A program made the position numbers and the translations under genes. Below are positions 17,898-25,779 of a DNA stretch of 64,000 bases, one piece after another. The notes below the pieces were generated by a model. It had not been told where the DNA came from. It searched no databases and saw nothing but the letters and a program-made list of their open reading frames with translations. Origin of the DNA: Oscillospiraceae bacterium. Its GTDB lineage: Bacteria > Bacillota > Clostridia > Oscillospirales > Oscillospiraceae. The stretch lies in assembly GCA_015068245.1 (NCBI GenBank), contig SVKU01000003.1, positions 1 through 64,000 of the forward strand, in the 5' to 3' direction. Within the stretch, counting starts at the first letter, position 1, and each line of letters starts with the position of its first letter.

Positions 17898-19301
17898 CTA
17901 AACAATCTCACCTGTCAGCGACCATGTGTTGTGGCCGGTAATTTTCACATTTACAAAATTGCCTATCACGCTGTCGTCCCCAACGAAACGCACAAGGCGG
18001 TTGCCGTCGGTACGTCCGGTGAGAGGGAAACGAATATCGTCACTGTGACCGTCTGCAAGGACACGGTAAGTCTTGCCCACATAGGATTCGTGACGCTTTG
18101 CAGAAATGTCGTTCTGCAGCTGAACAAGGCGATCAAATCGTTTTTGGATTTCTTCCTTTGTGGTGCCCTGCTCCATTTTTGCGGCGGGAGTACCCACTCT
18201 GGCAGAGTAAATAAAGGTGAAAAGTGCATCAAAGCCCACACGCTCCACCAGCTTCAGTGTATCCTCAAATTCCTCATCGGTCTCGCCGGGGAAACCGACA
18301 ATAACGTCGGACGTGAGGACGATATCGGGCATCACGGAGCGGGCGTAATCTACCAGTTCAAGGTAGCCGGCGGAAGTGTAACGGCGGTTCATAGCTTTTA
18401 AAACACGGTCGTTTCCGGACTGGAAAGGCAGGTGGAACACCTTGGCAACTTTATCACAGCGAGCCATGGTGTCGAAAAGCTTTTTCGATGCGTCCTTGGG
18501 GTGAGAAGTCATAAACCGCAGCACAAAATCGCCCTCGAGGTCATTTATCATGGCCACAAGGTCGGCAAAATCCATGTCCAACCCCAGGTCTTTGCCATAA
18601 GAGTTTACGTTCTGACCAAGCAGGGTAATGTCCTTAACACCTGCGGCAATAAGCTCCTTCGCTTCGGCAATAACATCTTCGGGAAGTCTGCTGCGCTCAC
18701 GGCCACGGACGTAAGGCACTATGCAGTAAGTGCAGAAATTGTTGCAGCCGTACATGATGCTCAGCCAGCCTTTAACACCCTTTTCACGCAGCACAGGCTG
18801 ACCTTCGGCTATGTAGCCGTCGCAGTCCTCAATGTCGATAACACGCTTTTTCTCAGACAATACATTGTAAAGCAATTCGGGGAACCGCCACTGGGCGTGG
18901 GTGCCGAACACCAGGTCCACATGGCGGAAGCTCTTTTTGATGCGTTCGGCAATGTGAGACTGTTGAACCATGCAGCCGGTGATGCAAATAGTCTGCTCGC
19001 CGCCCTTGCGGCGCTTGGTGTGAACCAATGCGCCTACGTTGCCGAAAACGCGGTTTTCAGCGTTTTCTCTTACGGCGCAGGTGTTGATAACGATGACGTC
19101 TGCCAGAGCCTCGTCATCGGTCTGTTCAAAACCCATTTCCGTCAGCCAGCCGCGGATGCGCTGGGAGTCAGCCTCGTTCTGCTGACAACCATAGGTATCT
19201 ACCATAGCAAGGGGAGCGGAAGTGTGGTGGGAATAAAGTTTTTTTATCTTAGCGGCAAACTCGTATTGCCGATTGATTTGCTCTGTTGTTGTGCGAATCA
19301 A
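17898..19301 (-). CDS. miaB: tRNA-2-methylthio-N6-dimethylallyladenosine synthase MiaB
   Basis: The 467-residue radical-SAM methylthiotransferase works on i6A37 made by MiaA. The N-terminal UPF0004 domain carries Cys 39, Cys 75 and Cys 110 for the auxiliary cluster. The radical-SAM motif is Cys 186, Cys 190 and Cys 193 (YGCNNFCTYC). A TRAM domain ends the protein (about 400-467). The start is TTG at 19301 with GGAGG 8 bases upstream. It is the first gene of the long minus-strand run, behind a clear promoter at 19337-19365. Confidence 0.97.
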   Translation of the reverse strand: MIRTTTEQINRQYEFAAKIKKLYSHHTSAPLAMVDTYGCQQNEADSQRIRGWLTEMGFEQTDDEALADVIVINTCAVRENAENRVFGNVGALVHTKRRKGGEQTICITGCMVQQSHIAERIKKSFRHVDLVFGTHAQWRFPELLYNVLSEKKRVIDIEDCDGYIAEGQPVLREKGVKGWLSIMYGCNNFCTYCIVPYVRGRERSRLPEDVIAEAKELIAAGVKDITLLGQNVNSYGKDLGLDMDFADLVAMINDLEGDFVLRFMTSHPKDASKKLFDTMARCDKVAKVFHLPFQSGNDRVLKAMNRRYTSAGYLELVDYARSVMPDIVLTSDVIVGFPGETDEEFEDTLKLVERVGFDALFTFIYSARVGTPAAKMEQGTTKEEIQKRFDRLVQLQNDISAKRHESYVGKTYRVLADGHSDDIRFPLTGRTDGNRLVRFVGDDSVIGNFVNVKITGHNTWSLTGEIV

Positions 19302-19336
19302 GGGTAATTCCTCCGAAAGGTATTTTTCAACACTTT

Positions 19337-19384
19337 ATTATAACATAAAAGGCTGTGATATGCAATCACAGCCTTTTATGTTAT
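19337..19384 (-). promoter_or_regulatory. miaB promoter embedded in a 20-bp terminator-like hairpin
   Basis: A perfect 20-bp inverted repeat (19340-19359 with 19365-19384, 5-nt loop) lies upstream of miaB. On the minus strand TTGCAT (19365-19360) falls in its loop, and after exactly 17 bases TATAAT (19342-19337) falls at the end of its arm. The same DNA could end transcripts arriving from upstream and start the miaB operon. Confidence 0.65.
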
Positions 19385-19550
19385 CAGGGATCAGGGGGCA
19401 GGGATCAGAGGTCAGAAATGCTGTCATTTTGTACCTCAGAATGACAGGGGAGCATGGACCGCCTAAGACGCCGGTTCTTACAACGCACAACGTAACGTCA
19501 ATGCTCGTAGGGTCACGGCGTGCCGTGACCCTACGGAGATGTGGAGAGTT
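19385..19550. repeat. Dispersed intergenic repeat block
   Basis: The stretch contains the tandem words CAGGGATCAG (twice, also seen in inverse form near 48064-48094), a CTGTCATT...AATGACAG inverted pair (like the hairpin at 41237-41282), GCACAACGTAACGTCA (19485-19500, like 20291 and 20434) and a 14-bp palindrome at 19506-19519/19522-19535. No gene is supported here. Confidence 0.7.
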
Positions 19551-19594
19551 AATTAATCATTGCAAGCTTGCCGTGAATGAAAATATTATAAACC

Positions 19595-20182
19595 TTACCG
19601 AACATGCTTTATCTGCGTAGCAATACTGTCCAGCTTCTTTCGCGCTGTACTGCGTTCGTCGGGCAATAGCTCGATGCTGCAAAGTGAAGCTATCTTTTCT
19701 GCCGTCTGCGATACTGTAAGCTCACGGGTATCTATGATACCCTCAGTAATACTGCTCTCAAATGCTGCAAGGCACCGGGGGATCTGTTGATATGCCCAAG
19801 AGTTTTTACCCTCCAGACGGGAAGCCAGCCGTTTTTCAAGAGTGGCAGCATTTGCCCAAAGAATAAAATGCCGTACATCGCATCTACATTGGCGAAGTTG
19901 ACCAATTATCTCATCAAAATAGGATTTGTTAGTTATGGTCATGGGGCAGATGATGTTGCCATCAAAACGACTGTCCATATCCAGCAGCATGCGGAAATTT
20001 ATTTCCCGCCACAAAGGATAATCCTGAAAATCCGGAGTTTTCAAGGTGTCCGGGATGTTGCTGCGGATGAAAAAACCGGCTTCTTCCGGGTCGTAGACAA
20101 AACTGCCCGGTATGCGTCTATGCAGTTCAAAGGCGGTTTGAGTTTTGCCGGCACCAAAAGCACCGTTTAACCAGATTATCAT
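19595..20182 (-). CDS. tmrB: TmrB-like P-loop ATP-binding protein
   Basis: The 195-residue protein closely follows the B. subtilis tunicamycin-resistance protein TmrB: MIIWLNGAFGAGKTQTAFEL at the N-terminus with Walker A at residues 7-15, then YDPEEAGFFIRS, QDYPLWREINFRMLL, ICPMTI, YFDEIIGQLRQ and EGKNSWAYQQIPRCL. TmrB is a membrane-associated ATP-binding protein thought to bind tunicamycin. Tunicamycin blocks the first step of wall teichoic acid synthesis, and a wall-polymer operon lies at 41-47 kb. The start at 20182 has AAAGGAA upstream. Similarity is recalled from memory, not aligned by program. Confidence 0.85.
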   Translation of the reverse strand: MIIWLNGAFGAGKTQTAFELHRRIPGSFVYDPEEAGFFIRSNIPDTLKTPDFQDYPLWREINFRMLLDMDSRFDGNIICPMTITNKSYFDEIIGQLRQCRCDVRHFILWANAATLEKRLASRLEGKNSWAYQQIPRCLAAFESSITEGIIDTRELTVSQTAEKIASLCSIELLPDERSTARKKLDSIATQIKHVR

Positions 20183-20234
20183 GGGAATTCCTTTCGTTGG
20201 GATCACAGAAAAAGATGGGACGGGTGTGTGCGGT

Positions 20235-20449
20235 TACAATCCCTCCGTCAGCTTCGCTGACACCTCCCCTTTACACAAGGGAGGCTTTTTGCACAACGTG
20301 ACGTATAACACTATCCAAAAGGCTTCTCCTTGAGGAGAAGCTGTCACCGAAGCTGACTGATGAGGTGAAAAAAACACCTCATCCGGCTTCGTTTTACTCA
20401 GCCACCTTCCCCTCAAGGGGAAGGCAATATTGCGCACAACGTGACGTAT
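20235..20449. repeat. Composite palindromic repeat element with 16-bp direct repeats
   Basis: The 304-bp gap between tmrB and the SDR gene holds two repeat modules. The first (20240-20290) carries GTCAGCTTCGCTGAC and a CCTCCC/GGGAGG pair. The second (20318-20426) has outer arms AAGGCTTCTCCTTGAGGAG and CTTCCCCTCAAGGGGAAGGC and inner arms GATGAGGTG and CACCTCATC. The 16-bp word GCACAACGTGACGTAT lies on both sides (20291-20306 and 20434-20449). A relative of the second module is at 63010-63196. Confidence 0.75.
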
Positions 20450-20486
20450 TACGCCTAATAATTATTAACTGTTAATTATTAATTAA

Positions 20487-21206
20487 TCAAATCACCATTC
20501 CACCGCTGATGCCAAGCACCTGTCCGGTGATGAAAGCGGAATCGTCGGATGCCAGAAAGTATATGGCTTTTGCAATTTCCTCAGGAGAACCGATGCGGCC
20601 AAGGGGAGTTTCCTCTGCCAATGCGTCCAAATCGGCTTGGGACAGGTGACCGTTCATATCGGTGTCTATCACGCCGGGAGCCACGCAGTTTACCCGAATA
20701 CCCGAGGGGCCAAGTTCCTTTGCCATGGCTTTGGTCATGCCGATGACGGCAGCCTTTGATGCGGAATAGAGGGATTCACAGGAGCCGCCGACTTCGCCCC
20801 ACATGGAGGAAACATTGACGATGGAGCCGCTTTTTTGCCTGAGCATATGGGGCAGTGCTCTTTTGATGCAAAGAAACTGGGATTTGACATTCACGCTGAA
20901 AACTTCGTCAAAATCGGCTGCTGTCAAGTCCTGTATCATGCCCGGCAGAGATATGCCCGCATTGTTTACCAACACGTCTACACCGCCGAAATGTTCCTCC
21001 GCACAGGCAAAGGCTTCTTCGATATCCTTTTCGCAGGTCACGTCGCCGCAAAGGGGGAAAGCATCGGTTTCGCCGGCCAGTGTATAAGCGTTTTTGTGGG
21101 AGCTTTTATACATGAAAACAGTGTTCCAGCCCTTACTTGCAAAGAGCCGTACAACGGCGGCTCCAATGCCTCTGCTGCCGCCTGTTATCAAAACGGTGTT
21201 AGCCAT
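20487..21206 (-). CDS. Short-chain dehydrogenase/reductase (FabG-like)
   Basis: The 239-residue classical SDR has the cofactor motif TGGSRGIG at residues 8-15, NNAGIS near 88-93 and the catalytic Ser with Tyr-x-x-x-Lys (SSMWG... LYSASKAA). The length and PEEIAKAIYFLASDDSAFITGQVLGISGG ending match 3-oxoacyl-ACP reductases and related alcohol dehydrogenases. There is no fatty-acid gene nearby, so the substrate is unknown. Its start overlaps the VanZ-like stop by 8 bp, so the two are one operon. Confidence 0.9.
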   Translation of the reverse strand: MANTVLITGGSRGIGAAVVRLFASKGWNTVFMYKSSHKNAYTLAGETDAFPLCGDVTCEKDIEEAFACAEEHFGGVDVLVNNAGISLPGMIQDLTAADFDEVFSVNVKSQFLCIKRALPHMLRQKSGSIVNVSSMWGEVGGSCESLYSASKAAVIGMTKAMAKELGPSGIRVNCVAPGVIDTDMNGHLSQADLDALAEETPLGRIGSPEEIAKAIYFLASDDSAFITGQVLGISGGMVI

Positions 21207-21678
21207 GGCGAATCCTCCTGAAGTTTACATAAAATAAAAAGCGACACAGCGTCATTCCAACGAATGATCCAAAGGAATCAATGCACACATCACGAAACTC
21301 GCAGCTTCTTCCCGGAACAAAATACTGGTGTATTTCGTCACTTGTGGCGTATATAACGCAAATGGCAAGGGTGATAATAAAACTCTTTGACGCCGAAAAA
21401 GGAAAGGTTGACATAAATAACGTGAGCAGTACGCCCAAAACGCCATAAACAGCCATGTGAGCGCACTTTCTGACTATTGTTTGCAGGCTGTCTATCATAG
21501 CGAGACGGCTTGCTTCATCCATGGTGTCGAAGTCCTCAACAAAGAGGCTCAGCAGCTTTGCTATGAACCCTCCGGACAGGTCACTGGAGGCTTGAGCCTC
21601 CTGAGCGGAGAAATAGAAGATAACTGCCATCCAACACAGTGTCAGCAACAAAAATACAGTTCGTCTAAAGCGGTTCAT
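21199..21678 (-). CDS. VanZ-family membrane protein
   Basis: The 159-residue protein has an N-terminal membrane helix with VIFYFSAQ, then RKCAHMAVYGVLGVLL, IYATSDEIHQYFVPGRSCEFRDVCIDSFGSFVG and a last helix. The SDEIHQ...PGR...D...D...G pattern is the VanZ signature. Family members give low-level teicoplanin resistance in some enterococci, but most have no known role. The start at 21678 overlaps the preceding stop as TGATG, so translation is coupled. Confidence 0.88.
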   Translation of the reverse strand: MNRFRRTVFLLLTLCWMAVIFYFSAQEAQASSDLSGGFIAKLLSLFVEDFDTMDEASRLAMIDSLQTIVRKCAHMAVYGVLGVLLTLFMSTFPFSASKSFIITLAICVIYATSDEIHQYFVPGRSCEFRDVCIDSFGSFVGMTLCRFLFYVNFRRIRHG

Positions 21679-22634
21679 CAGCCCACCACGTTCTGAGGTT
21701 TGCCGTCCATCCATGACTTGATGTTTTCGGCGCAGATATTGAACAGGCGCTGCCGTGCTTCAAGCGGTGCCCAGGCAATGTGGGGAGTGATTATGCAGTT
21801 CTTTGCACCAATAAGTGGGTTGCCGTCACGGGGAGGTTCCTGAGAAAGCACGTCCGTTGCAAAGCAGGCAACCTTGCCGCTGTCCAGTGCGGCACGCATA
21901 TCGGCATCGTTTACAAGCGGACCACGGGCGGTGTTGATAATGACAACGCCGTCTTTCATTTTAGCTATGGAATCGCTGTTGATGAGGTTGGTGGTCTCGG
22001 CGGTCAGAGGAGTGTGGAGAGTGATAAAATCTGCCCGGGCAAAGGCTTCGTCCATGGTAACAAGCTCAGCTCCGCCTGTATCGCCGACTTTTTCGGGGTG
22101 GTGAGCAACTGCAAGCACTTTCATGCCCAGAGCCTGAGCAACTGTGGATACACTGCGGCCGATGGAGCCGAAGCCAACAACTGCCAGAGTTTTGCCCCAA
22201 AGCTCCACCAGAGGATAATCCCAGTATGTGAAATCGGGATGGGCAGACCATTTGCCTGCGTGGACGGTGTCGGAATGGTGAGCAACGTGACAGCAGTATT
22301 CCAGCATAAGGGCAAATACGAACTGGGTCACTGATGTGGTGCTGTAAGCGGGAATGTTGCAGACGGTGATGCCTTTTGCTTTTGCAGCAGCGGTGTCGAT
22401 GATGTTATAGCCGGTTGCCAGCACACCGATGTACTTCAGGTTTTTGCAGCAGTCCATTATCTCTGCGGTTATGGGTACCTTATTGGTCAGTACGATTTCG
22501 GCGTCACCGATGGTTTTTGCGGCATCGGCATGGTTGATTCTGTCGTGGTATTCAAATTCGCCCAGAGCGGAGATGGCGTCCCAGCTCAGATCACCGGGGT
22601 TGGCGGCATAACCGTCGAGAACAACTATTTTCAT
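21678..22634 (-). CDS. D-2-hydroxyacid dehydrogenase (hydroxypyruvate/glycerate type)
   Basis: The 318-residue NAD-dependent enzyme reduces a 2-oxoacid to the D-2-hydroxyacid. The nucleotide motif VVGFGSIGRSV is central, and the catalytic triad fits Arg in NTARGPLVND, Glu in DVLSQEPP and His in ITPHIAWA. The N-terminal YIGVLATGYNIID segment points to the glycerate/hydroxypyruvate reductase branch; D-lactate dehydrogenase is less likely. The ATG at 22634 has GGAGG 9 bases upstream. It leads an operon with the VanZ-like and SDR genes. Confidence 0.9.
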   Translation of the reverse strand: MKIVVLDGYAANPGDLSWDAISALGEFEYHDRINHADAAKTIGDAEIVLTNKVPITAEIMDCCKNLKYIGVLATGYNIIDTAAAKAKGITVCNIPAYSTTSVTQFVFALMLEYCCHVAHHSDTVHAGKWSAHPDFTYWDYPLVELWGKTLAVVGFGSIGRSVSTVAQALGMKVLAVAHHPEKVGDTGGAELVTMDEAFARADFITLHTPLTAETTNLINSDSIAKMKDGVVIINTARGPLVNDADMRAALDSGKVACFATDVLSQEPPRDGNPLIGAKNCIITPHIAWAPLEARQRLFNICAENIKSWMDGKPQNVVG

Positions 22635-22670
22635 GTGGGACATCCTCCTTGATGTCATAATGTTTTTATT

Positions 22671-22699
22671 ATTTTATCATACGAAACAAAAAGAGTAAA
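22671..22699 (-). promoter_or_regulatory. Probable promoter of the dehydrogenase-VanZ-SDR operon
   Basis: On the minus strand TTTACT (22699-22694), a 17-bp spacer and TAAAAT (22676-22671) precede the start at 22634 by about 37 bases. Confidence 0.45.
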
Positions 22700-22727
22700 C
22701 AATACTGATTTGCACTTTATTATTAAA

Positions 22728-22756
22728 TTGCACTTTTTATGTATTGTTGGTATAAT
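22728..22756 (+). promoter_or_regulatory. Promoter of the GH25-hydrogenase-sensor-WalK operon
   Basis: TTGCAC (22728-22733), a 17-bp spacer and TATAAT (22751-22756) precede the lysozyme start by 73 bases. A second TTGCACTTT copy starts at 22710, giving a direct repeat that covers the -35 box and could be an activator or repressor site. Confidence 0.65.
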
Positions 22757-22828
22757 GGATAAAATGTCGTATTTTCGCATATTGCCATCGGAAATCGACA
22801 AAACGCATTGCAGTTATGAGGTACACTT

Positions 22829-24076
22829 ATGGAGAATGATCTCATGGATATATTTGAACCCGAAAAGAACGGGGTTGAACAGGCACTGAAAGCTCTGGAA
22901 GAGGCGGCTTTTCCGCCGGAACCGGAGCCGGGATCCGAAACAGAGAACGAACAGGGGCAGGAGATCGAAACCGAAGCAGCAGAGGAAGATGTTTCTGTGG
23001 AGAAAGAGCCTGCGGAAGAAGAAACTGTTCCCGGCGAGGAAAAAACAGAAGATGAACCTGCTTCCGATGATGAAGAAGCTGAAGAAGAAACTGTTTCCGG
23101 CGAAGAACCTGTTGCTGACGAAACTTGCGAACCTGAGCCTGAAATGGCTGAAAGCGATGGTATAAAATCCAAACTGCAGCTTATACTCAGCCGTATTCGT
23201 ACTCTGGCTGAGCAGGACAGGAGGTTTACCATTGCTGTTGCAGCCGCAGCGGCAGTGCTGGTTGTTCTGCTTATTGCTGCGGCACTGCTGCCCGGAAAAG
23301 ACGGTGAAGATGTTGTGCAGGAAGAACCTGCTGCAACAGAATCGGTTGAAGACAACGTAACGACCTTGTACATAACCCGGGTCGAAAAACCCGGAGCACC
23401 CGAAAAGGAGTATGTTCCCGTGGCAGGTACGGAAGTGGTGGAAAAAACGCCGCTGTTTTGGGGCATTGACGTTTCGGAGCATCAGCAGGAGATAGATTGG
23501 AAAACCGTTTCATCAGCAGGTGTGGACTTTGCGATGATACGGGCAGGCTATCGTGGATACACCGAGGGTCAGATCTATGCCGATGAATATTTCAAAACCA
23601 ATATGCGTGAAGCTCATAAAGCGGGAGTGGACGTGGGTGTATACTTCTTTTCTCAGGCAACAAGCGTTGAAGAAGCCGTGGAAGAAGCCAAATTTGTTTT
23701 GGAACTTATCAAGGTGTGGGATATAACATATCCCGTTGTGTTCGACTGGGAGTTTATCGAAAATTCCACTGCAAGAACCTATTCCATGACAGCCAAAGAG
23801 GTCACTGACTGCGCCATGGCGTTCTGCGAAACTATTGCCTACGCCGGATATACGCCGATGATATATTTCGGTCAGAATGCGTCCATAGAGCATTTTGATC
23901 TGGAAAGGCTTATGGTGTTTGATTTCTGGCTGGCAGACTATACGGACACTCCTGTTTTCCCCTATGATTTCCAGATGTGGCAGTATACCAGCAACGGTCA
24001 GGTAGCCGGAATTGACGGCGACGTTGATGTGAACTACTGCTTTTCTGAATACAAAACTACGGAGGCGAGCCAATGA
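22829..24076 (+). CDS. Membrane-anchored GH25 lysozyme with long acidic cytoplasmic arm
   Basis: The 415-residue protein has three parts. Residues 1-110 are extremely rich in Glu, Pro and Ala, and would be cytoplasmic. One membrane helix covers about 133-154. The outside part, from about 210, is a glycoside hydrolase family 25 domain that cuts the peptidoglycan glycan chain. GIDVSEHQ (Asp 214) and the catalytic pair Asp 306 and Glu 308 in VFDWEF are present, as is the late DVDVNYC segment. It is the first gene of an operon and its end overlaps the hydrogenase-like gene by 4 bp (ATGA). The acidic arm is unusual for a lysozyme and might bind a partner inside the cell. Confidence 0.93.
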   Translation: MENDLMDIFEPEKNGVEQALKALEEAAFPPEPEPGSETENEQGQEIETEAAEEDVSVEKEPAEEETVPGEEKTEDEPASDDEEAEEETVSGEEPVADETCEPEPEMAESDGIKSKLQLILSRIRTLAEQDRRFTIAVAAAAAVLVVLLIAAALLPGKDGEDVVQEEPAATESVEDNVTTLYITRVEKPGAPEKEYVPVAGTEVVEKTPLFWGIDVSEHQQEIDWKTVSSAGVDFAMIRAGYRGYTEGQIYADEYFKTNMREAHKAGVDVGVYFFSQATSVEEAVEEAKFVLELIKVWDITYPVVFDWEFIENSTARTYSMTAKEVTDCAMAFCETIAYAGYTPMIYFGQNASIEHFDLERLMVFDFWLADYTDTPVFPYDFQMWQYTSNGQVAGIDGDVDVNYCFSEYKTTEASQ

Positions 24077-25779
24077 GCCTTTATTCAATTCTGAGCCATA
24101 ACTGCCGTGCCTGCTATAAATGCGTAAGAAGCTGCCCTGTTGGCGCCATACGGGTACGGAAGAATAAAGTAACCATAGATTCCGAGCGGTGTATCCGCTG
24201 CGGTATCTGTTACCATGTCTGTGGCCACGATGCCATTCGGACTTCTGTTGACGTTGCAAAAGCCATAGACCTTATTGAACAGGGACGCCAGGTATTCCTG
24301 CTGATGAACCCTGCCATTTTGGGCGTGTTTGATGTCAAATCCATGGAAACAGTCTGTGCAGGTGCAAAACTGCTGGGGTTTGCGGGTGCGGCATCATCTG
24401 CCGAAGGTGCGGCAGCTGCGTTTTATGAGTATTTAAATCTGGCAGAAACGGGAAAAATGAAGAATATAATCCTTTCCGCCTGCCCTTCCGTAAACCAGCT
24501 TATCGAGAAGTATTATCCGGAACTGGCTGACCAGCTGGCACCGGTATCCACCCCTATGATATCCGGGGCAAGACTTATCAAAAAACGCAACAGCAACAGC
24601 GCGGTTATATACTGCGGAGCATGCCTTGCCGGCTACGATGAAGCCAGCGATGTCCGCAACAGCACCGAGGTAGACGGTGTTATCAGCTTTTCGGAGTTGG
24701 CTGACTGGTTTGAGTCTGCCGGCGTCGACCTTGAACGCTGCGGCGAAGCATCTTTGACAGGCAATGCCGGAGGAAAGCTGAACGTGTATCCCATTCCCGG
24801 AGGAATGTCCCGCTGTCTGCGTGAAAGCGGCAGAACCAACGGATACCACCCTGTGTATGTTGACGGTATTGAAAACTGTATCGAAGTTTGCGAGGAGATC
24901 AAAAAAGGCCGTCTTTCCGGCTGCTTTATCGAGATGAATGCCTGTTTTGGCGGCTGCGTAGGCGGTTCGTCAAAGCTGAAAAGAGCCTGCGGAAAAATGG
25001 AAACCTGCCTGCGTATTCAGGCATATGTTGAAAAACACAATTTCCAGCCGGAGATCAACGAAAAAGATGTGTATTTCAAGCGACCGGTCATAACCATGCC
25101 TGTGGCAAACGATATGCCCGATGATGAAGAAATAGCAAAAACCATGCAGGAAATGGGGCTGGATGACCCGACGGCGGCAATCAACTGCGGTGCCTGCGGT
25201 TATGGTACCTGCCGGGAAAAGGCAATTGCGGTCCTTCGTGGCGAGACTGAGCAGGATATCTGCATGACCCTGCTTCGCCGTAAGGCAGAGCGGGTAGCCA
25301 ACTTTGCTGTTGATGCCATGCCGCTTATCGCCATCATTGTTGACCAGCAGCAGCGTATCATAGAATTCAACCAGGCAGCGTGCCGTGCCTTTGGCATGAC
25401 CCGGGAACAGGCACTGAAAAAGTACATTTTTGAGATAATGGATCCCGCTGACTTCCTGTATGTGCTGAATGTCAAACTGAGCATTCAGAACAAAAAGCTG
25501 GAACTGCCGGAATACGGCCTTACCCTGACAGAAAACATGGCATACATGAAAGACCAGGACGTGGCTCTGGGTCTGTTTATTGACGTTACTGCCGAGCAGA
25601 AGAAGCTGGCAAAACGCCGCAAACAGGCAGAAAGAAACATGGCCATGGCACAGAAGGTCATTGACAAGCAGATGACCGTTGCTCAGCAGATCGCCAGCCT
25701 CCTTGGCGAAACCACTGCCGAAACCAAGCTGACTCTGGACATGCTCAAAGCTCAGCTTGAGCGGGAGGGCGAAGAATAA
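24073..25779 (+). CDS. [FeFe]-hydrogenase-like sensor with PAS domain (HfsB/HydS-like)
   Basis: The 568-residue protein has a two-cluster ferredoxin (Cys 11, 14, 17, 21 and 40, 43, 46, 50), a hydrogenase large-subunit-like core (60-330), a further four-Cys cluster motif NCGACGYGTC plus Cys 397, a PAS domain (about 412-510) and a C-terminal coiled coil. H-cluster ligands seem kept at Cys 137, Cys 181, Cys 291 and Cys 295. The proton-relay Cys of catalytic enzymes is replaced by Ala 136 and the L2 lysine by Cys 184, as expected for a sensory rather than H2-making protein. Thermoanaerobacterium HfsB, next to a SpoIIE-type HfsC, has the same plan. It overlaps both neighbours by 1-4 bp. Confidence 0.88.
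   Translation: MSLYSILSHNCRACYKCVRSCPVGAIRVRKNKVTIDSERCIRCGICYHVCGHDAIRTSVDVAKAIDLIEQGRQVFLLMNPAILGVFDVKSMETVCAGAKLLGFAGAASSAEGAAAAFYEYLNLAETGKMKNIILSACPSVNQLIEKYYPELADQLAPVSTPMISGARLIKKRNSNSAVIYCGACLAGYDEASDVRNSTEVDGVISFSELADWFESAGVDLERCGEASLTGNAGGKLNVYPIPGGMSRCLRESGRTNGYHPVYVDGIENCIEVCEEIKKGRLSGCFIEMNACFGGCVGGSSKLKRACGKMETCLRIQAYVEKHNFQPEINEKDVYFKRPVITMPVANDMPDDEEIAKTMQEMGLDDPTAAINCGACGYGTCREKAIAVLRGETEQDICMTLLRRKAERVANFAVDAMPLIAIIVDQQQRIIEFNQAACRAFGMTREQALKKYIFEIMDPADFLYVLNVKLSIQNKKLELPEYGLTLTENMAYMKDQDVALGLFIDVTAEQKKLAKRRKQAERNMAMAQKVIDKQMTVAQQIASLLGETTAETKLTLDMLKAQLEREGEE

Noticed and set aside
24073..25779. Catalytic [FeFe]-hydrogenase
   Set aside because: Loss of the proton-transfer Cys and of the L2 Lys, together with the PAS domain, makes a sensor more likely than an H2-forming enzyme.
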